A stretch of DNA of 64,000 nucleotides, taken from contig NZ_JAPCZF010000002.1 of the NCBI RefSeq assembly GCF_025938095.1, positions 1 to 64,000 on the forward strand, in the 5' to 3' direction. This DNA is from Novosphingobium sp. JCM 18896. GTDB lineage: Bacteria > Pseudomonadota > Alphaproteobacteria > Sphingomonadales > Sphingomonadaceae. The notes under the pieces were generated by a model. That model did no database searches. It had not been told where the DNA came from and worked only from the letters and a program-made list of their open reading frames with translations. Position 1 is the first letter of the stretch, and every line of letters starts with the position of its first letter. The position numbers and the translations under genes are program-made. Below are positions 7,616 through 16,365 of this stretch, in pieces.

Positions 7616-10600
7616 ATGGCGACGATCGACAGGCCGAGCGAGGTTTTCGGAGACACCCCCGAGCAGCGCAAGGCGCAGCGGCTCGAGCAGCTCTGGGCTG
7701 ACGACCCGCAGTTCGCGGCCTCGAAGCAGCTCGATTCGGTCAAGGCGGCCAAACGCCGCCCGAACGTTCGGCTCGCCGAAGTCGTCGAGGCCGTGATGGA
7801 AGGCTATGCCGATCGCCCCGCGCTCGGCCAGCGCGCGCGCGAACTGGTCAACGATCCGGCGACCGGCCGTGCCACCTTGCGCCTGTTGCCGCGCTTCGAC
7901 ACGATCACCTACCGCGAACTATGGGGCCGCGCCCGCGCCGCCGCCAGCACCTGGCACCATGACGCACAGGCGCCGCTGAAGGCCGGGGATTTCGTCTGCA
8001 TCCTCGGCTTCACCAGCCCGGCCTATGCGACGATCCTGCTCGCCGACATCTCGCTCGGCGCGGTCAACGTGCCCTTGCAGACGAGCGCCCCGCCCGCACA
8101 GCACCAGGCGATCATCGCCGAGACCGAGCCGCGCATCCTCGCCACTTCGATCGACTATGTCGAAGCCGCGGCCGAAGCCGTGCTGCTCGGCCAGACACTG
8201 AACACCGCCGTGCCCGACCGCCTCGTCGTGTTCGACTACGACCTGCGCGACGACGACCAGCGCGAACGCCTCGCCGCCGCCAGGATGACGCTGTCCGATG
8301 CCGGCTGCCCGATCGTCGTCGACACCTTCGACGAGGTGATCGCGCGCGGCAGCAAGCTCGAGACGCCGCCGCTCTACCTGCCCGGCGAGGGCGAGGATCC
8401 GCTGGCCTGGCTGTTCTACACCTCGGGCTCGACCGGCACGCCCAAGGGTGCGATCTTCACGCAGAGCCTGGTGATCGGCACCTGGCTGCACGATCACGAC
8501 ATCCCGTCGATCACCCTGAGCTTCATGCCGATGGCCCACCTCGTCGGCAACGGCTACCTGCTGATGGCCCTGGCCAATGGCGGCACGTCCTACTGCGCAC
8601 CCAAGGCCGATCTCTCGACCATGTTCGAGGACTTCTCGCTGGCGCGGCCGACGATGGCCTCGATCGTTCCCCGCGTCTGCGAGCTGTTCCATCATCGCTA
8701 TCTCGGCGAACTCGACCTGCGCGTCGCCGCGGGCGAGGACGAGGCGAGCGCAGCCGAAGCGATCAAGCGCGAGATGCGCGAGACCATCCTCGGCGGGCGC
8801 CTGCTCTCGGTGGGTTGCGGCTCGGCCTCGCTCGCGCCCGAGACCTACGTGTTCATGGAGGACATGCTCGATCTGCACATGCCGATCGGCTATTCCTCGA
8901 CCGAGATCGCCGGCGGCACGGTGCTGGTCGACTGGAAGATCCAGCGCCCGCCGGTCATCGACTACAAGCTCGCCGATGTGCCAGAGCTCGGCTATTTCTC
9001 CACCGACAAGCCCTATCCGCGCGGCGAGCTGTTGGTGAAGTCCGAACGCTTCATGGGCGGTTACTACAAGCGCGCGGACCTGACCGCCGAGAAGTTCGAG
9101 AACGGCTATTACCGCACCGGCGACGTCATGGCCGAACTGGGCCCCGACCACCTCGTCTTCGTCGATCGCTGCAACAACGTCATCAAGCTCTCGCAGGGTG
9201 AATTCGTCGCGATCCAGAAGCTCGAGGCGGCCTATGCGCACCACGCCGCGATCCGCCAAATCTACGTCTATGGCACCAGCGAGCGCGCCTTCCTGCTTGC
9301 GGTGATCGTGCCCAACGAGGAACTGGTCGCGCAGCTCGGCGAGGACGGCGGCACCGAAAAGGTGAAGTCCGCGCTGCGCCGCGCGCTCAACGAGGTGGCC
9401 GAGCACGATCAGCTCAACGGCTGGGAAATCCCGCGCGACTTCATCATCGAGGCCGATCCGTTCAGCCTCAAGAACGGGCTGCTCTCCGAGATCGGCAAGC
9501 ACCAGCGCCCCAAACTCAAGGACCGCTACGGCGAGAGCCTCGAGGCGATGTATGCGCAGCTCGCGCAGGACCAGTTCGACACCTTGCGCCGCCTGCGCGG
9601 CGGCGGGGCCGAGCGGCCGGTGCTCGACACCGTGATCGAGGCGGTCCAGGCGACGCTCGGCCTCGGCGCTTCCGACGTGCAGCCGAACCTGCGCTTCATC
9701 GACCTCGGCGGGGATTCACTCGCGGCGCTGTCGTTCTCGACCCTGCTCGAAGAGATCTTCGGCATCGAGGTTCCGGTCGGCGTCATCATCAACCCGGCTG
9801 GCGATATCCGGGGCCTCGCCGACTACGTCGAGACCGCGCGCGGCGCCGGCGGCAAGCGCCCCAGCTTCGCCACGGTCCACCAGGCCGACAGCGGCGAGGC
9901 AAAGGCTTCGGACCTGACGCTAGACAAGTTCATCGATGCAGACATCCTCGCCAAGGCGGCCGCCCTTCCCGCGGTCGACGGCCCGATCCGCACCGTGCTG
10001 ATGACCGGCGCGACTGGCTTCCTCGGCCGCTTCCAGGCGCTCGCTTGGCTCGAACGCCTGGCTGAGACCGGTGGCAAGCTGCTGCTGCTCGCGCGCGGCG
10101 CCGATGCCGCGCAAGCTCGTGCCCGCGTCGAGGCGGCGATCGAGAGCGATCCGCAGCTCCTCGCCCATTTCCGCGCGCTCGCGGAGAAGCATCTCGAAGT
10201 CCTGCCCGGCGATCTCGGCCTGCCGGGGCTCGGCCTCGACGAGGCGACCTGGGATCGGCTCGCGCAGAGCGTGGACCTGATCGTCCACCCCGGCGCGCAC
10301 GTGAACCACGTTCTGCCCTACAACCAGCTCTTCGCCGCCAACGTCACCGGCACGGCCGAACTGATCCGCCTGGCGATCACCGGCAAGCTCAAGCGCTTTC
10401 ACTACGTCTCGACCCTGGGGGTCAATTCGGTGGCGACGCGGATCGTCGACGAGGACGGCGACATCCGCGAACTGATGCCGCGCTGTGGCCTCGATGACGG
10501 CTATGCCAACGGCTACGGCATCAGCAAGTGGGCCAGCGAAGTGCTGCTGCGCGAGGCGCACGACCTGACCGGCCTGCCCGTTTCGGTCTTCCGCCCGGGC

Positions 10601-11161
10601 ATGATCCTCGCGCACAGCCGTTATGCCGGCCAGATCAACGTGCCCGACATGTTCACCCGCCTGCTGTTCAGCCTGGCCGCCACGGGCATCGCGCCCGCGA
10701 CCTTCTATGCGCAGGACCTGTCGAACGGCCGCCCCCGCGCACGCTACGACGGTCTCTCGGTGGACTTCCTCGCAGAATCGCTGACCGCGATCGACGCGCA
10801 GGACCTGTCCGGCTTTCGCAGCTACAACCTGTCGGGCCAGCACGACGACGGCGTCTCGCTCGACGATTTCGTCGACTGGATGATCGCCGAGGGTTGCACG
10901 ATCGAGCGGATCGACGGCTACGACGACTGGCTTTCGCGCTTCGAGACGGCGATGCGCCTGCTGCCCGAGGAGCAGCGCGCGGAATCGATGCTGGCGATCC
11001 TCGATCCCTATCGCCAGCCGCAGCGCGCGACCAACAAGTCGATGCTGCCCGCCGATCGCTTCCAATCGGCGACCAAGGCTGCGGGTTACGAGATCCCGCC
11101 GGTCTCGTCCGCGCTTATCGCGAAGTACGTGGCCGACCTCAGGCACCTCAAGCTGCTGTAA
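7616..11161 (+). CDS. car: Carboxylic acid reductase (A-PCP-R)
   Basis: A 1181-aa multidomain enzyme that reduces carboxylic acids to aldehydes with ATP and NADPH. The adenylation domain carries the AMP-binding loop TSGSTGTPKG (about residues 270-280) and later the YRTGD motif. The carrier domain has GGDSLAAL with Ser701 as the expected phosphopantetheine site. The thioester-reductase domain starts near residue 790 with TGATGFLG (797-804) and the catalytic Tyr967/Lys971 (YGISK). The length matches known CARs. A phosphopantetheinyl transferase is required but not present here. Start at 7616 follows GGGAGAGAG; an in-frame extension to 7421 overlaps a hairpin and lacks a ribosome-binding site. 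Substrate (aromatic or aliphatic acid) cannot be read from the sequence. Confidence 0.93.
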   Translation: MATIDRPSEVFGDTPEQRKAQRLEQLWADDPQFAASKQLDSVKAAKRRPNVRLAEVVEAVMEGYADRPALGQRARELVNDPATGRATLRLLPRFDTITYRELWGRARAAASTWHHDAQAPLKAGDFVCILGFTSPAYATILLADISLGAVNVPLQTSAPPAQHQAIIAETEPRILATSIDYVEAAAEAVLLGQTLNTAVPDRLVVFDYDLRDDDQRERLAAARMTLSDAGCPIVVDTFDEVIARGSKLETPPLYLPGEGEDPLAWLFYTSGSTGTPKGAIFTQSLVIGTWLHDHDIPSITLSFMPMAHLVGNGYLLMALANGGTSYCAPKADLSTMFEDFSLARPTMASIVPRVCELFHHRYLGELDLRVAAGEDEASAAEAIKREMRETILGGRLLSVGCGSASLAPETYVFMEDMLDLHMPIGYSSTEIAGGTVLVDWKIQRPPVIDYKLADVPELGYFSTDKPYPRGELLVKSERFMGGYYKRADLTAEKFENGYYRTGDVMAELGPDHLVFVDRCNNVIKLSQGEFVAIQKLEAAYAHHAAIRQIYVYGTSERAFLLAVIVPNEELVAQLGEDGGTEKVKSALRRALNEVAEHDQLNGWEIPRDFIIEADPFSLKNGLLSEIGKHQRPKLKDRYGESLEAMYAQLAQDQFDTLRRLRGGGAERPVLDTVIEAVQATLGLGASDVQPNLRFIDLGGDSLAALSFSTLLEEIFGIEVPVGVIINPAGDIRGLADYVETARGAGGKRPSFATVHQADSGEAKASDLTLDKFIDADILAKAAALPAVDGPIRTVLMTGATGFLGRFQALAWLERLAETGGKLLLLARGADAAQARARVEAAIESDPQLLAHFRALAEKHLEVLPGDLGLPGLGLDEATWDRLAQSVDLIVHPGAHVNHVLPYNQLFAANVTGTAELIRLAITGKLKRFHYVSTLGVNSVATRIVDEDGDIRELMPRCGLDDGYANGYGISKWASEVLLREAHDLTGLPVSVFRPGMILAHSRYAGQINVPDMFTRLLFSLAATGIAPATFYAQDLSNGRPRARYDGLSVDFLAESLTAIDAQDLSGFRSYNLSGQHDDGVSLDDFVDWMIAEGCTIERIDGYDDWLSRFETAMRLLPEEQRAESMLAILDPYRQPQRATNKSMLPADRFQSATKAAGYEIPPVSSALIAKYVADLRHLKLL

Positions 11162-11166
11162 AACAC

Positions 11167-11232
11167 CCCGTATGCCCGCCGGCGGAAGCCTTGTATGACA
11201 CCTCCGTCATACAGCGCCGGCGGGCATACGGG
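11167..11232. repeat. Nested inverted repeat between reductase and transporter
   Basis: An outer perfect 18-bp arm pair (CCCGTATGCCCGCCGGCG at 11167-11184 and its complement at 11215-11232) encloses an inner 8-bp pair (TGTATGAC 11192-11199, GTCATACA 11206-11213) with loop ACCTCC. It fills the 84-nt gap between the two genes and ends 13 nt before the transporter start, near its ribosome-binding site. Confidence 0.7.
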
Positions 11233-11245
11233 AGCATTCGAATAT

Positions 11246-13195
11246 ATGGCCAGCGACGCATCCAAGCCGCTCGCGGAACTGACCCTGCGCGGCATCGTGC
11301 TCGGCGGCGTGATCACGCTGCTGTTCACCGCCGCCAACGTCTACCTGGGGCTCAAGGTCGGCCTGACCTTCGCCACCTCGATCCCCGCCGCGGTGATCTC
11401 GATGGCGGTGCTGCGCTACCTGCCCGGCTCGAACATCCTCGAAAACAACATCGTCCAGACCATCGCCAGCGCGGCGGGGACGATCGCCTCGATCATCTTC
11501 GTCCTGCCCGGCCTGATCATGATCGGCTGGTGGCAGGGCTTCCCCTATATCACCACGGCCGCGATCACCGCGCTCGGCGGTGCGCTCGGCGTGTTCTTCT
11601 CGGTGCCCTTGCGCCGCGCGCTCGTGATCGATTCGGACCTGCCCTATCCCGAAGGCCGCGCCGCCGCCGAGGTGCTCCAGGTCGGTTCCGACAGCCGCGC
11701 CGGCGCCGAGGAAAGCGCCAAGGGCCTGCGCGCGCTGGTCTGGTCGAGCCTCGTCTCGGCCGGCTTCGCGATCCTGACCCAGACCAAGCTCGTCGCGGCC
11801 GAGGCGGCGACCTGGTTCCGCGCCGGCGCCGGCGCGACCGGGATCGCCGGCGGGCTTTCGTTCGCGCTGCTCGGCGTCGGCCATCTCGTCGGCATCTCGG
11901 TCGGTCTCGCGCAGCTCGTCGGCCTGGTGACCGGCTGGTGGGTGCTACTGCCGATCCTGACCGCCAGTCAGCCCATGGGCGGCGAGGTCGAGGTCTGGGC
12001 CAACACGGTGTTCCGCGCCGACGTGCGCTTCTTCGGCGCCGGCGTGATCGGCGTTGCCGCGATCTGGGCGCTGATCCGCATCGCCGGCCCGGTGGTCCGC
12101 GGCATCGGCTCGGCCTTTGCCGCCAGCCGCGCGCGCCACGGCGGCGAGGTGCTGGCGCTCGAGGAACGCGACATGCCGATCGGCGTGGTCATCGGCGGTG
12201 CCGTGGCCATGATGCTGCCGATCGCCTGGCTGCTGTGGAGCGTGCTCGCCGGCGGGCCGCTGGCCGGCGCGACGGGGCTATTGCTCGCCGGGGCCCTGGT
12301 CTTCGTGCTCGTGGTCGGCCTGCTCGTCGCCGCGGTCTGCGGCTACATGGCCGGGCTGATCGGCTCGTCGAATTCGCCGGTTTCGGCGATCGGCATCCTC
12401 GCCGTGCTCGCCGCCTCGCTGATGCTGGCCGGGCTGTTCGGGCGTGACAACGACGCCGACACCACCCAGGCGCTGATCGCCTATGCGCTGATCGTCACCG
12501 GTGTGGTCTTCGGCGTCGCGACGATCGCCAACGACAACCTGCAGGACCTCAAGACCGGCCAGCTCGTCGGCGCGACGCCGTGGAAGCAGCAGGTCGCGCT
12601 GGTGATCGGCTTGGTCTTCGGCAGCCTGATCATCCCGCCGGTACTCGACCTGCTCAACACCGCCTTCGGCTTCGCCGGTGCACCGGGCGCGGGCCCGAAC
12701 GCCTTGTCCGCCCCGCAGGCCGGGCTGATCTCGGCGCTGGCCAAAGGCGTGCTCGGCGGCGATCTCAACTGGCCGATGCTCGGCTGGGGCGCCCTGGCCG
12801 GGCTTGGCTTCGTCGCGCTCGACGAGATTCTCGGCAAGCTCGGCCTGGTCCGCCTGCCGCCGCTGGCCGTGGGCATCGGCATCTACCTGCCGATGGCGGT
12901 GATCCTGCCCGTGGTGATCGGCGCGGTGATCGGCTGGTTCTACGACAAGTGGGCCGACCGCCGCGGCGACCCCGAACTGGCCAAGCGCATCGGCGTGCTG
13001 ACCGCGACGGGCATGATCGTCGGCGACAGCCTCTGGGGCGTCGCCTTCGCCGGCATCGTCGCCGGGTCCGGCAGCGACAGCCCGCTGACCTTGGTCGGCG
13101 CGCACTTCACACCGTTTGCGCTCGGCGGAGGTGTCGTGCTGTTCGCGGGCCTGACGGTACTGCTCTACCGCCAGGCGATGTCGGGGTTGAGGTAA
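11246..13195 (+). CDS. OPT-family oligopeptide/metal-chelate transporter
   Basis: A 649-aa polytopic inner-membrane protein of the oligopeptide transporter (OPT/YSL) family, which moves peptides or metal chelates with protons. The N-terminus LTLRGIVLGGVITLLFTAANVYLGLKVG is characteristic of the family, and NSPVSAIGILA plus the DNLQDLKTGQLVGATPWKQQ loop are conserved bacterial OPT features. About 14-16 hydrophobic segments are visible. I place the start at 11246 (MASDASKP) after a GGGAG at 11 nt; the upstream in-frame start at 11195 lies inside the nested hairpin. It follows the reductase gene on the same strand and may share its transcript. Substrate unknown. Confidence 0.88.
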   Translation: MASDASKPLAELTLRGIVLGGVITLLFTAANVYLGLKVGLTFATSIPAAVISMAVLRYLPGSNILENNIVQTIASAAGTIASIIFVLPGLIMIGWWQGFPYITTAAITALGGALGVFFSVPLRRALVIDSDLPYPEGRAAAEVLQVGSDSRAGAEESAKGLRALVWSSLVSAGFAILTQTKLVAAEAATWFRAGAGATGIAGGLSFALLGVGHLVGISVGLAQLVGLVTGWWVLLPILTASQPMGGEVEVWANTVFRADVRFFGAGVIGVAAIWALIRIAGPVVRGIGSAFAASRARHGGEVLALEERDMPIGVVIGGAVAMMLPIAWLLWSVLAGGPLAGATGLLLAGALVFVLVVGLLVAAVCGYMAGLIGSSNSPVSAIGILAVLAASLMLAGLFGRDNDADTTQALIAYALIVTGVVFGVATIANDNLQDLKTGQLVGATPWKQQVALVIGLVFGSLIIPPVLDLLNTAFGFAGAPGAGPNALSAPQAGLISALAKGVLGGDLNWPMLGWGALAGLGFVALDEILGKLGLVRLPPLAVGIGIYLPMAVILPVVIGAVIGWFYDKWADRRGDPELAKRIGVLTATGMIVGDSLWGVAFAGIVAGSGSDSPLTLVGAHFTPFALGGGVVLFAGLTVLLYRQAMSGLR

Positions 13196-13202
13196 GGGAC
13201 AG

Positions 13203-13222
13203 CTCCTCCCCTGCAAGAGGAG
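13203..13222. repeat. Short hairpin between convergent genes
   Basis: CTCCTC (13203-13208) and GAGGAG (13217-13222) pair around CCCTGCAA, between the convergent transporter and GST genes. It resembles the tip of the longer CTCCCC-type repeats at 27423, 34591 and 59587 and may be a remnant that acts as a bidirectional terminator. Confidence 0.45.
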
Positions 13223-13233
13223 GAACCAAGGAG

Positions 13234-13968
13234 CTACGGAATCGTCAGCCCGCGCTGCACCGCCGGCCGGGCGAGGCCGCGTTCGAGCCAGGCCTTGACC
13301 GCGGCGAAGCTGTCGAAGCCGACGAGATCGCCGGCCTCATAGAAGCCGATCAGGTTGCGCACCCAGCCGAGCATCGACACGTCGGCGATCGAGAATTCAT
13401 CCGCGACGAACCACTCGCGCCCCGTCAGGTGCTTATCCATCACGCCGAGCAGCCGCTTGCTCTCGTCGACATAGCGCTGGAGCGGACGCTTGTCCTCCCA
13501 GTTGCGGCCGTCGAACTTGTTGAAGAAGCCGAGTTGGCCGAACATCGGCCCCAGGCCACCGACCTGGAAGTAGACCCACTGGCTGACGTGCCAGCGCTCG
13601 GCGGGATCGGCGGGCATCAGCTTGCCCGTCTTCTCGACCAGGTAATGGAGGATCGCGCCGCTCTCGAATAGCGGCAGCGGGCGGCCGCCCGGTCCGTCGG
13701 GATCGAGGATCGCCGGGATCTTGCCGTTGGGATTGAGGCTGAGGAAGGCGTCGCTGCGCTGATCACCCTGGCCGAAGTCGATCTTGTGGACCTCGTAGGG
13801 CAGCCCGATCTCTTCGAGCATGATCGACACCTTCACGCCGTTGGGCGTCGGCAGCGAATAGAGCTGGAGCCGATCCGGATGCTGGGCCGGCCAGCGTTCG
13901 GTGATCGGAAAGGCGTTGAGATAATGGGACAAGGGACCGTGACTTTCGCTGACGGGGGACGGCAGCAT
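13234..13968 (-). CDS. Glutathione S-transferase, YghU/YfcG-like
   Basis: A 244-aa cytosolic glutathione transferase. The N-terminal thioredoxin-like domain (LQLYSLPTPNGVKVSIMLEE, then LNPNGKIPAI and the glutathione-binding ESGAILHYL) and an all-helical C-terminal domain resemble the Nu-class YghU/YfcG group, which has disulfide-bond reductase activity towards glutathione adducts. The start is the ATG at 13968; one more upstream codon is a TTG without support. It lies 63 nt downstream of the SulP gene on the same strand and could be the last gene of that operon, although a functional link is not obvious. Confidence 0.88.
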   Translation of the reverse strand: MLPSPVSESHGPLSHYLNAFPITERWPAQHPDRLQLYSLPTPNGVKVSIMLEEIGLPYEVHKIDFGQGDQRSDAFLSLNPNGKIPAILDPDGPGGRPLPLFESGAILHYLVEKTGKLMPADPAERWHVSQWVYFQVGGLGPMFGQLGFFNKFDGRNWEDKRPLQRYVDESKRLLGVMDKHLTGREWFVADEFSIADVSMLGWVRNLIGFYEAGDLVGFDSFAAVKAWLERGLARPAVQRGLTIP

Positions 13969-14031
13969 CAAATCACGATCCCTTGCACAGTTCCAGTGGC
14001 CTCACGGACGAAACAGCCGCGGGAGCCTGGA

Positions 14032-15555
14032 TCAATGCGCCAGGGCAAGTGGTCGCATGATCTCCGACGGCCCGGTCACTTCGACCGGCACGCCGCGCTT
14101 CTTGCGCCGGCCGAGCCACTCGCTGAGCGTCTGCGCGGTGGTGTGATCCATGCCGTGCAGGCCATCGAGGTCGAGCTTGACCGAGCGGTTGTCGGGCAGC
14201 GCCTCGAGCACCGAGTTCAGCCGCGTCAAGCTGAGGAAGGTCGCCGCACCGCCGAGCTCGACGTGGGTGACGTCCTCGTGGTCCTTCTGCGCCACCTTGA
14301 GCTTGAGGTTGCGGTAGAACGGCAGCAGTTCGATCAGCGACAGCGCCAGGCCGACGAGGACGCCGGTCAGCAGGTCGGTCGCGACGACGAGCACGAAGGT
14401 CACCGCCCAGATCATTGCCGGCAGACGGCCATGGACCTGGAGCAGGTGCTTGACGTGGTCGAGGCTGACCAGCCGCCAGCCGGTGACGACCAGGACACCG
14501 CCGAGCGCGGCCATCGGGATCTCGCGCAGCAGCCAGGGCAGCAGCGCGACGAAACCGAGGATCCAGGCGCCGTGCAGGATCGTCGACAGGCGCGTCTGCG
14601 CGCCGGCCTGGACGTTGGCCGACGAGCGGACGATGACGCCGGTCATCGGCAGGCCACCGAGCACGCCGCAGAGGAAGTTGCCGATGCCCTGGGCGCGCAG
14701 TTCCTTGTTGTAATCGGTGCGCACGCCGTCGTGCATGCGATCGACCGCAGCGGCCGAAAGCAAGGTCTCAGCGCTGGCGATGAAGGCCACGGCGACCGCG
14801 GCGATCAGGATCGCAGGCGTGGTCAGCGGACCGAAGAAGCCATCGGCGGGAACGCTGAACGCTGCGCCGATTGATTCGGGAACGGTGACGCGCGCGACGT
14901 CGAGGCCGAGGCCGAAAGCGACCAAGGTCGCGGCCATGACGCCCAGCAAGGCGCCGGGAACCAGCTTCATCGAGGCCGGACGCAGCTTTTCCCAGCCGAG
15001 CATGACGACGATCGTCAGCAGGCCGATGGCCAGCGCCAGTTCGGTCGCCTGCACGTCGAGCGACAGGCCGAGCACGCGGCCGGGCATGGCCGCCAGGTTC
15101 TCGAGACCGCTCGACATCGGCTTGGCGTCGAACAAGGTGTGGAACTGGCCGATGACGATCAGCGCGCCGATGCCCGCGAGCATGCCGTGGACCACGGCCG
15201 GCGAGATCGAGCGGAACAGGCCGCCCATCTTGAGCATGCCGGCCACGAGCTGGATCGCGCCCGCCACGACGAGCATCGGGCCGAGCGCCGCGATGCCGTG
15301 CTCGCGCACGAATTCGAAGACGATGACCGCGAGGCCAGCGGCCGGGCCGCTGACCTGCAGGGGGGAGCCGGCGAAGAAGCCGACGATGATGCCACCGATG
15401 ATACCCGTTACCAGGCCCATTTCGGGCGGAACGCCCGAAGCGACGGCGATGCCCATGCACAGCGGCATGGCCACCAGGAACACGACGATCGACGCCGTGA
15501 AGTCACTGGCGAAATGGGCGAAGGGACCGGTCCGGCCGGCGGCGGCCGTCGTCAT
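14032..15555 (-). CDS. SulP-family anion (probably bicarbonate) transporter
   Basis: A 507-aa SulP/SLC26-type inner-membrane transporter. The N-terminal membrane domain (10-14 segments; FLVAMPLCMGIAVASGVPPEMGLVTG, then GPAAGLAVIV) is followed by a C-terminal STAS domain (about residues 420-500). Its ATG overlaps the stop of the upstream carbonic anhydrase (ATGA at 15555-15552), so the two are translationally coupled. SulP proteins carry sulfate, bicarbonate or dicarboxylates. The carbonic anhydrase partner argues for bicarbonate, as in known SulP-carbonic anhydrase pairs and fusions. Longer open frame to 15951 overlaps the anhydrase gene and is not real coding. Confidence 0.9.
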   Translation of the reverse strand: MTTAAAGRTGPFAHFASDFTASIVVFLVAMPLCMGIAVASGVPPEMGLVTGIIGGIIVGFFAGSPLQVSGPAAGLAVIVFEFVREHGIAALGPMLVVAGAIQLVAGMLKMGGLFRSISPAVVHGMLAGIGALIVIGQFHTLFDAKPMSSGLENLAAMPGRVLGLSLDVQATELALAIGLLTIVVMLGWEKLRPASMKLVPGALLGVMAATLVAFGLGLDVARVTVPESIGAAFSVPADGFFGPLTTPAILIAAVAVAFIASAETLLSAAAVDRMHDGVRTDYNKELRAQGIGNFLCGVLGGLPMTGVIVRSSANVQAGAQTRLSTILHGAWILGFVALLPWLLREIPMAALGGVLVVTGWRLVSLDHVKHLLQVHGRLPAMIWAVTFVLVVATDLLTGVLVGLALSLIELLPFYRNLKLKVAQKDHEDVTHVELGGAATFLSLTRLNSVLEALPDNRSVKLDLDGLHGMDHTTAQTLSEWLGRRKKRGVPVEVTGPSEIMRPLALAH

Positions 15556-16238
15556 TCGGCCGCTTCCGCCTGGGCCCAGACGCGACGCTGCGCGGGCAGC
15601 GCGACGGGCAGCGGGGTATCTTCGCGCAGCGGCACGAACTGGCCGGTCTCGCCATCGAGGCCCAGCACCTGGCCCGCGTGAATGTCGACGTACCAGCCGT
15701 GCAGCGAGATCTCGCCGCGGGCGATGCCCGAGGCGACCGACGGGTGCGTGCGCAGGTGGTTGAGCTGGGCCACCACGTTCTCGAAGGTCACCGCGCGGAT
15801 GCGATCGGTGCCTTCGAGCTCGGGATAGCCATCGTCGACGACCTTCTGCGCCGCGGTTGAATGGCGCAGCCAGGCGGCGACGTTGGGCATGGCCTCGAGG
15901 CCCGTGGGATCGGCAACCGCGGCCATCGCGCCGCAGCCCGAGTGCCCGCAAACGATGATGTCGCGCACGCCGAGCGCCATGACGGCATATTCGACGGTCG
16001 AGGAGACGCCGCCGTTCATCGTCGCGAAGGGCGGGACGATGTTGCCGGCGTTGCGACAGACGAACAGTTCACCCGGCTGCGCCTGGAGAATCTGCTCGGG
16101 GACGATGCGCGAATCCGCGCAGGAAATCATCAGCGCCTTGGGCGACTGGCCCTGGGTCGACAGCTTGGCGAACAGCTCGCCGCTATCGGGGAAGATGGTC
16201 TTCTCGAAACTGAAGACCCGGCCGATCAGCTCGTTCAC
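15552..16238 (-). CDS. Beta-carbonic anhydrase
   Basis: A 228-aa beta-class carbonic anhydrase interconverting CO2 and bicarbonate. The zinc ligands Cys40, His99 and Cys102 and the Asp42/Arg44 pair are present in SCADSRI and CGHSGCGAM, and FVCRNAGNIV is conserved. Start is GTG at 16238 with AGAGG 8 nt upstream; an ATG at 16277 would add 13 residues not typical of the family and lacks a ribosome-binding site. It is the first gene of a carbonic anhydrase-SulP unit, with possible inclusion of the GST gene, and probably supplies or traps bicarbonate for carboxylation reactions. Confidence 0.93.
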   Translation of the reverse strand: MNELIGRVFSFEKTIFPDSGELFAKLSTQGQSPKALMISCADSRIVPEQILQAQPGELFVCRNAGNIVPPFATMNGGVSSTVEYAVMALGVRDIIVCGHSGCGAMAAVADPTGLEAMPNVAAWLRHSTAAQKVVDDGYPELEGTDRIRAVTFENVVAQLNHLRTHPSVASGIARGEISLHGWYVDIHAGQVLGLDGETGQFVPLREDTPLPVALPAQRRVWAQAEAAE

Positions 16239-16365
16239 GGTTGTTACCTCTCGCTTATTCAAACAAAATCGCGGCACAGGGGCCGCGGATCGTCACAAGC
16301 TAGAGAGTCGGCTTTTCCTGAGTTGGTATGCTTTGTAAGGAAATGTTGCACTGCGGCATGAGCGG

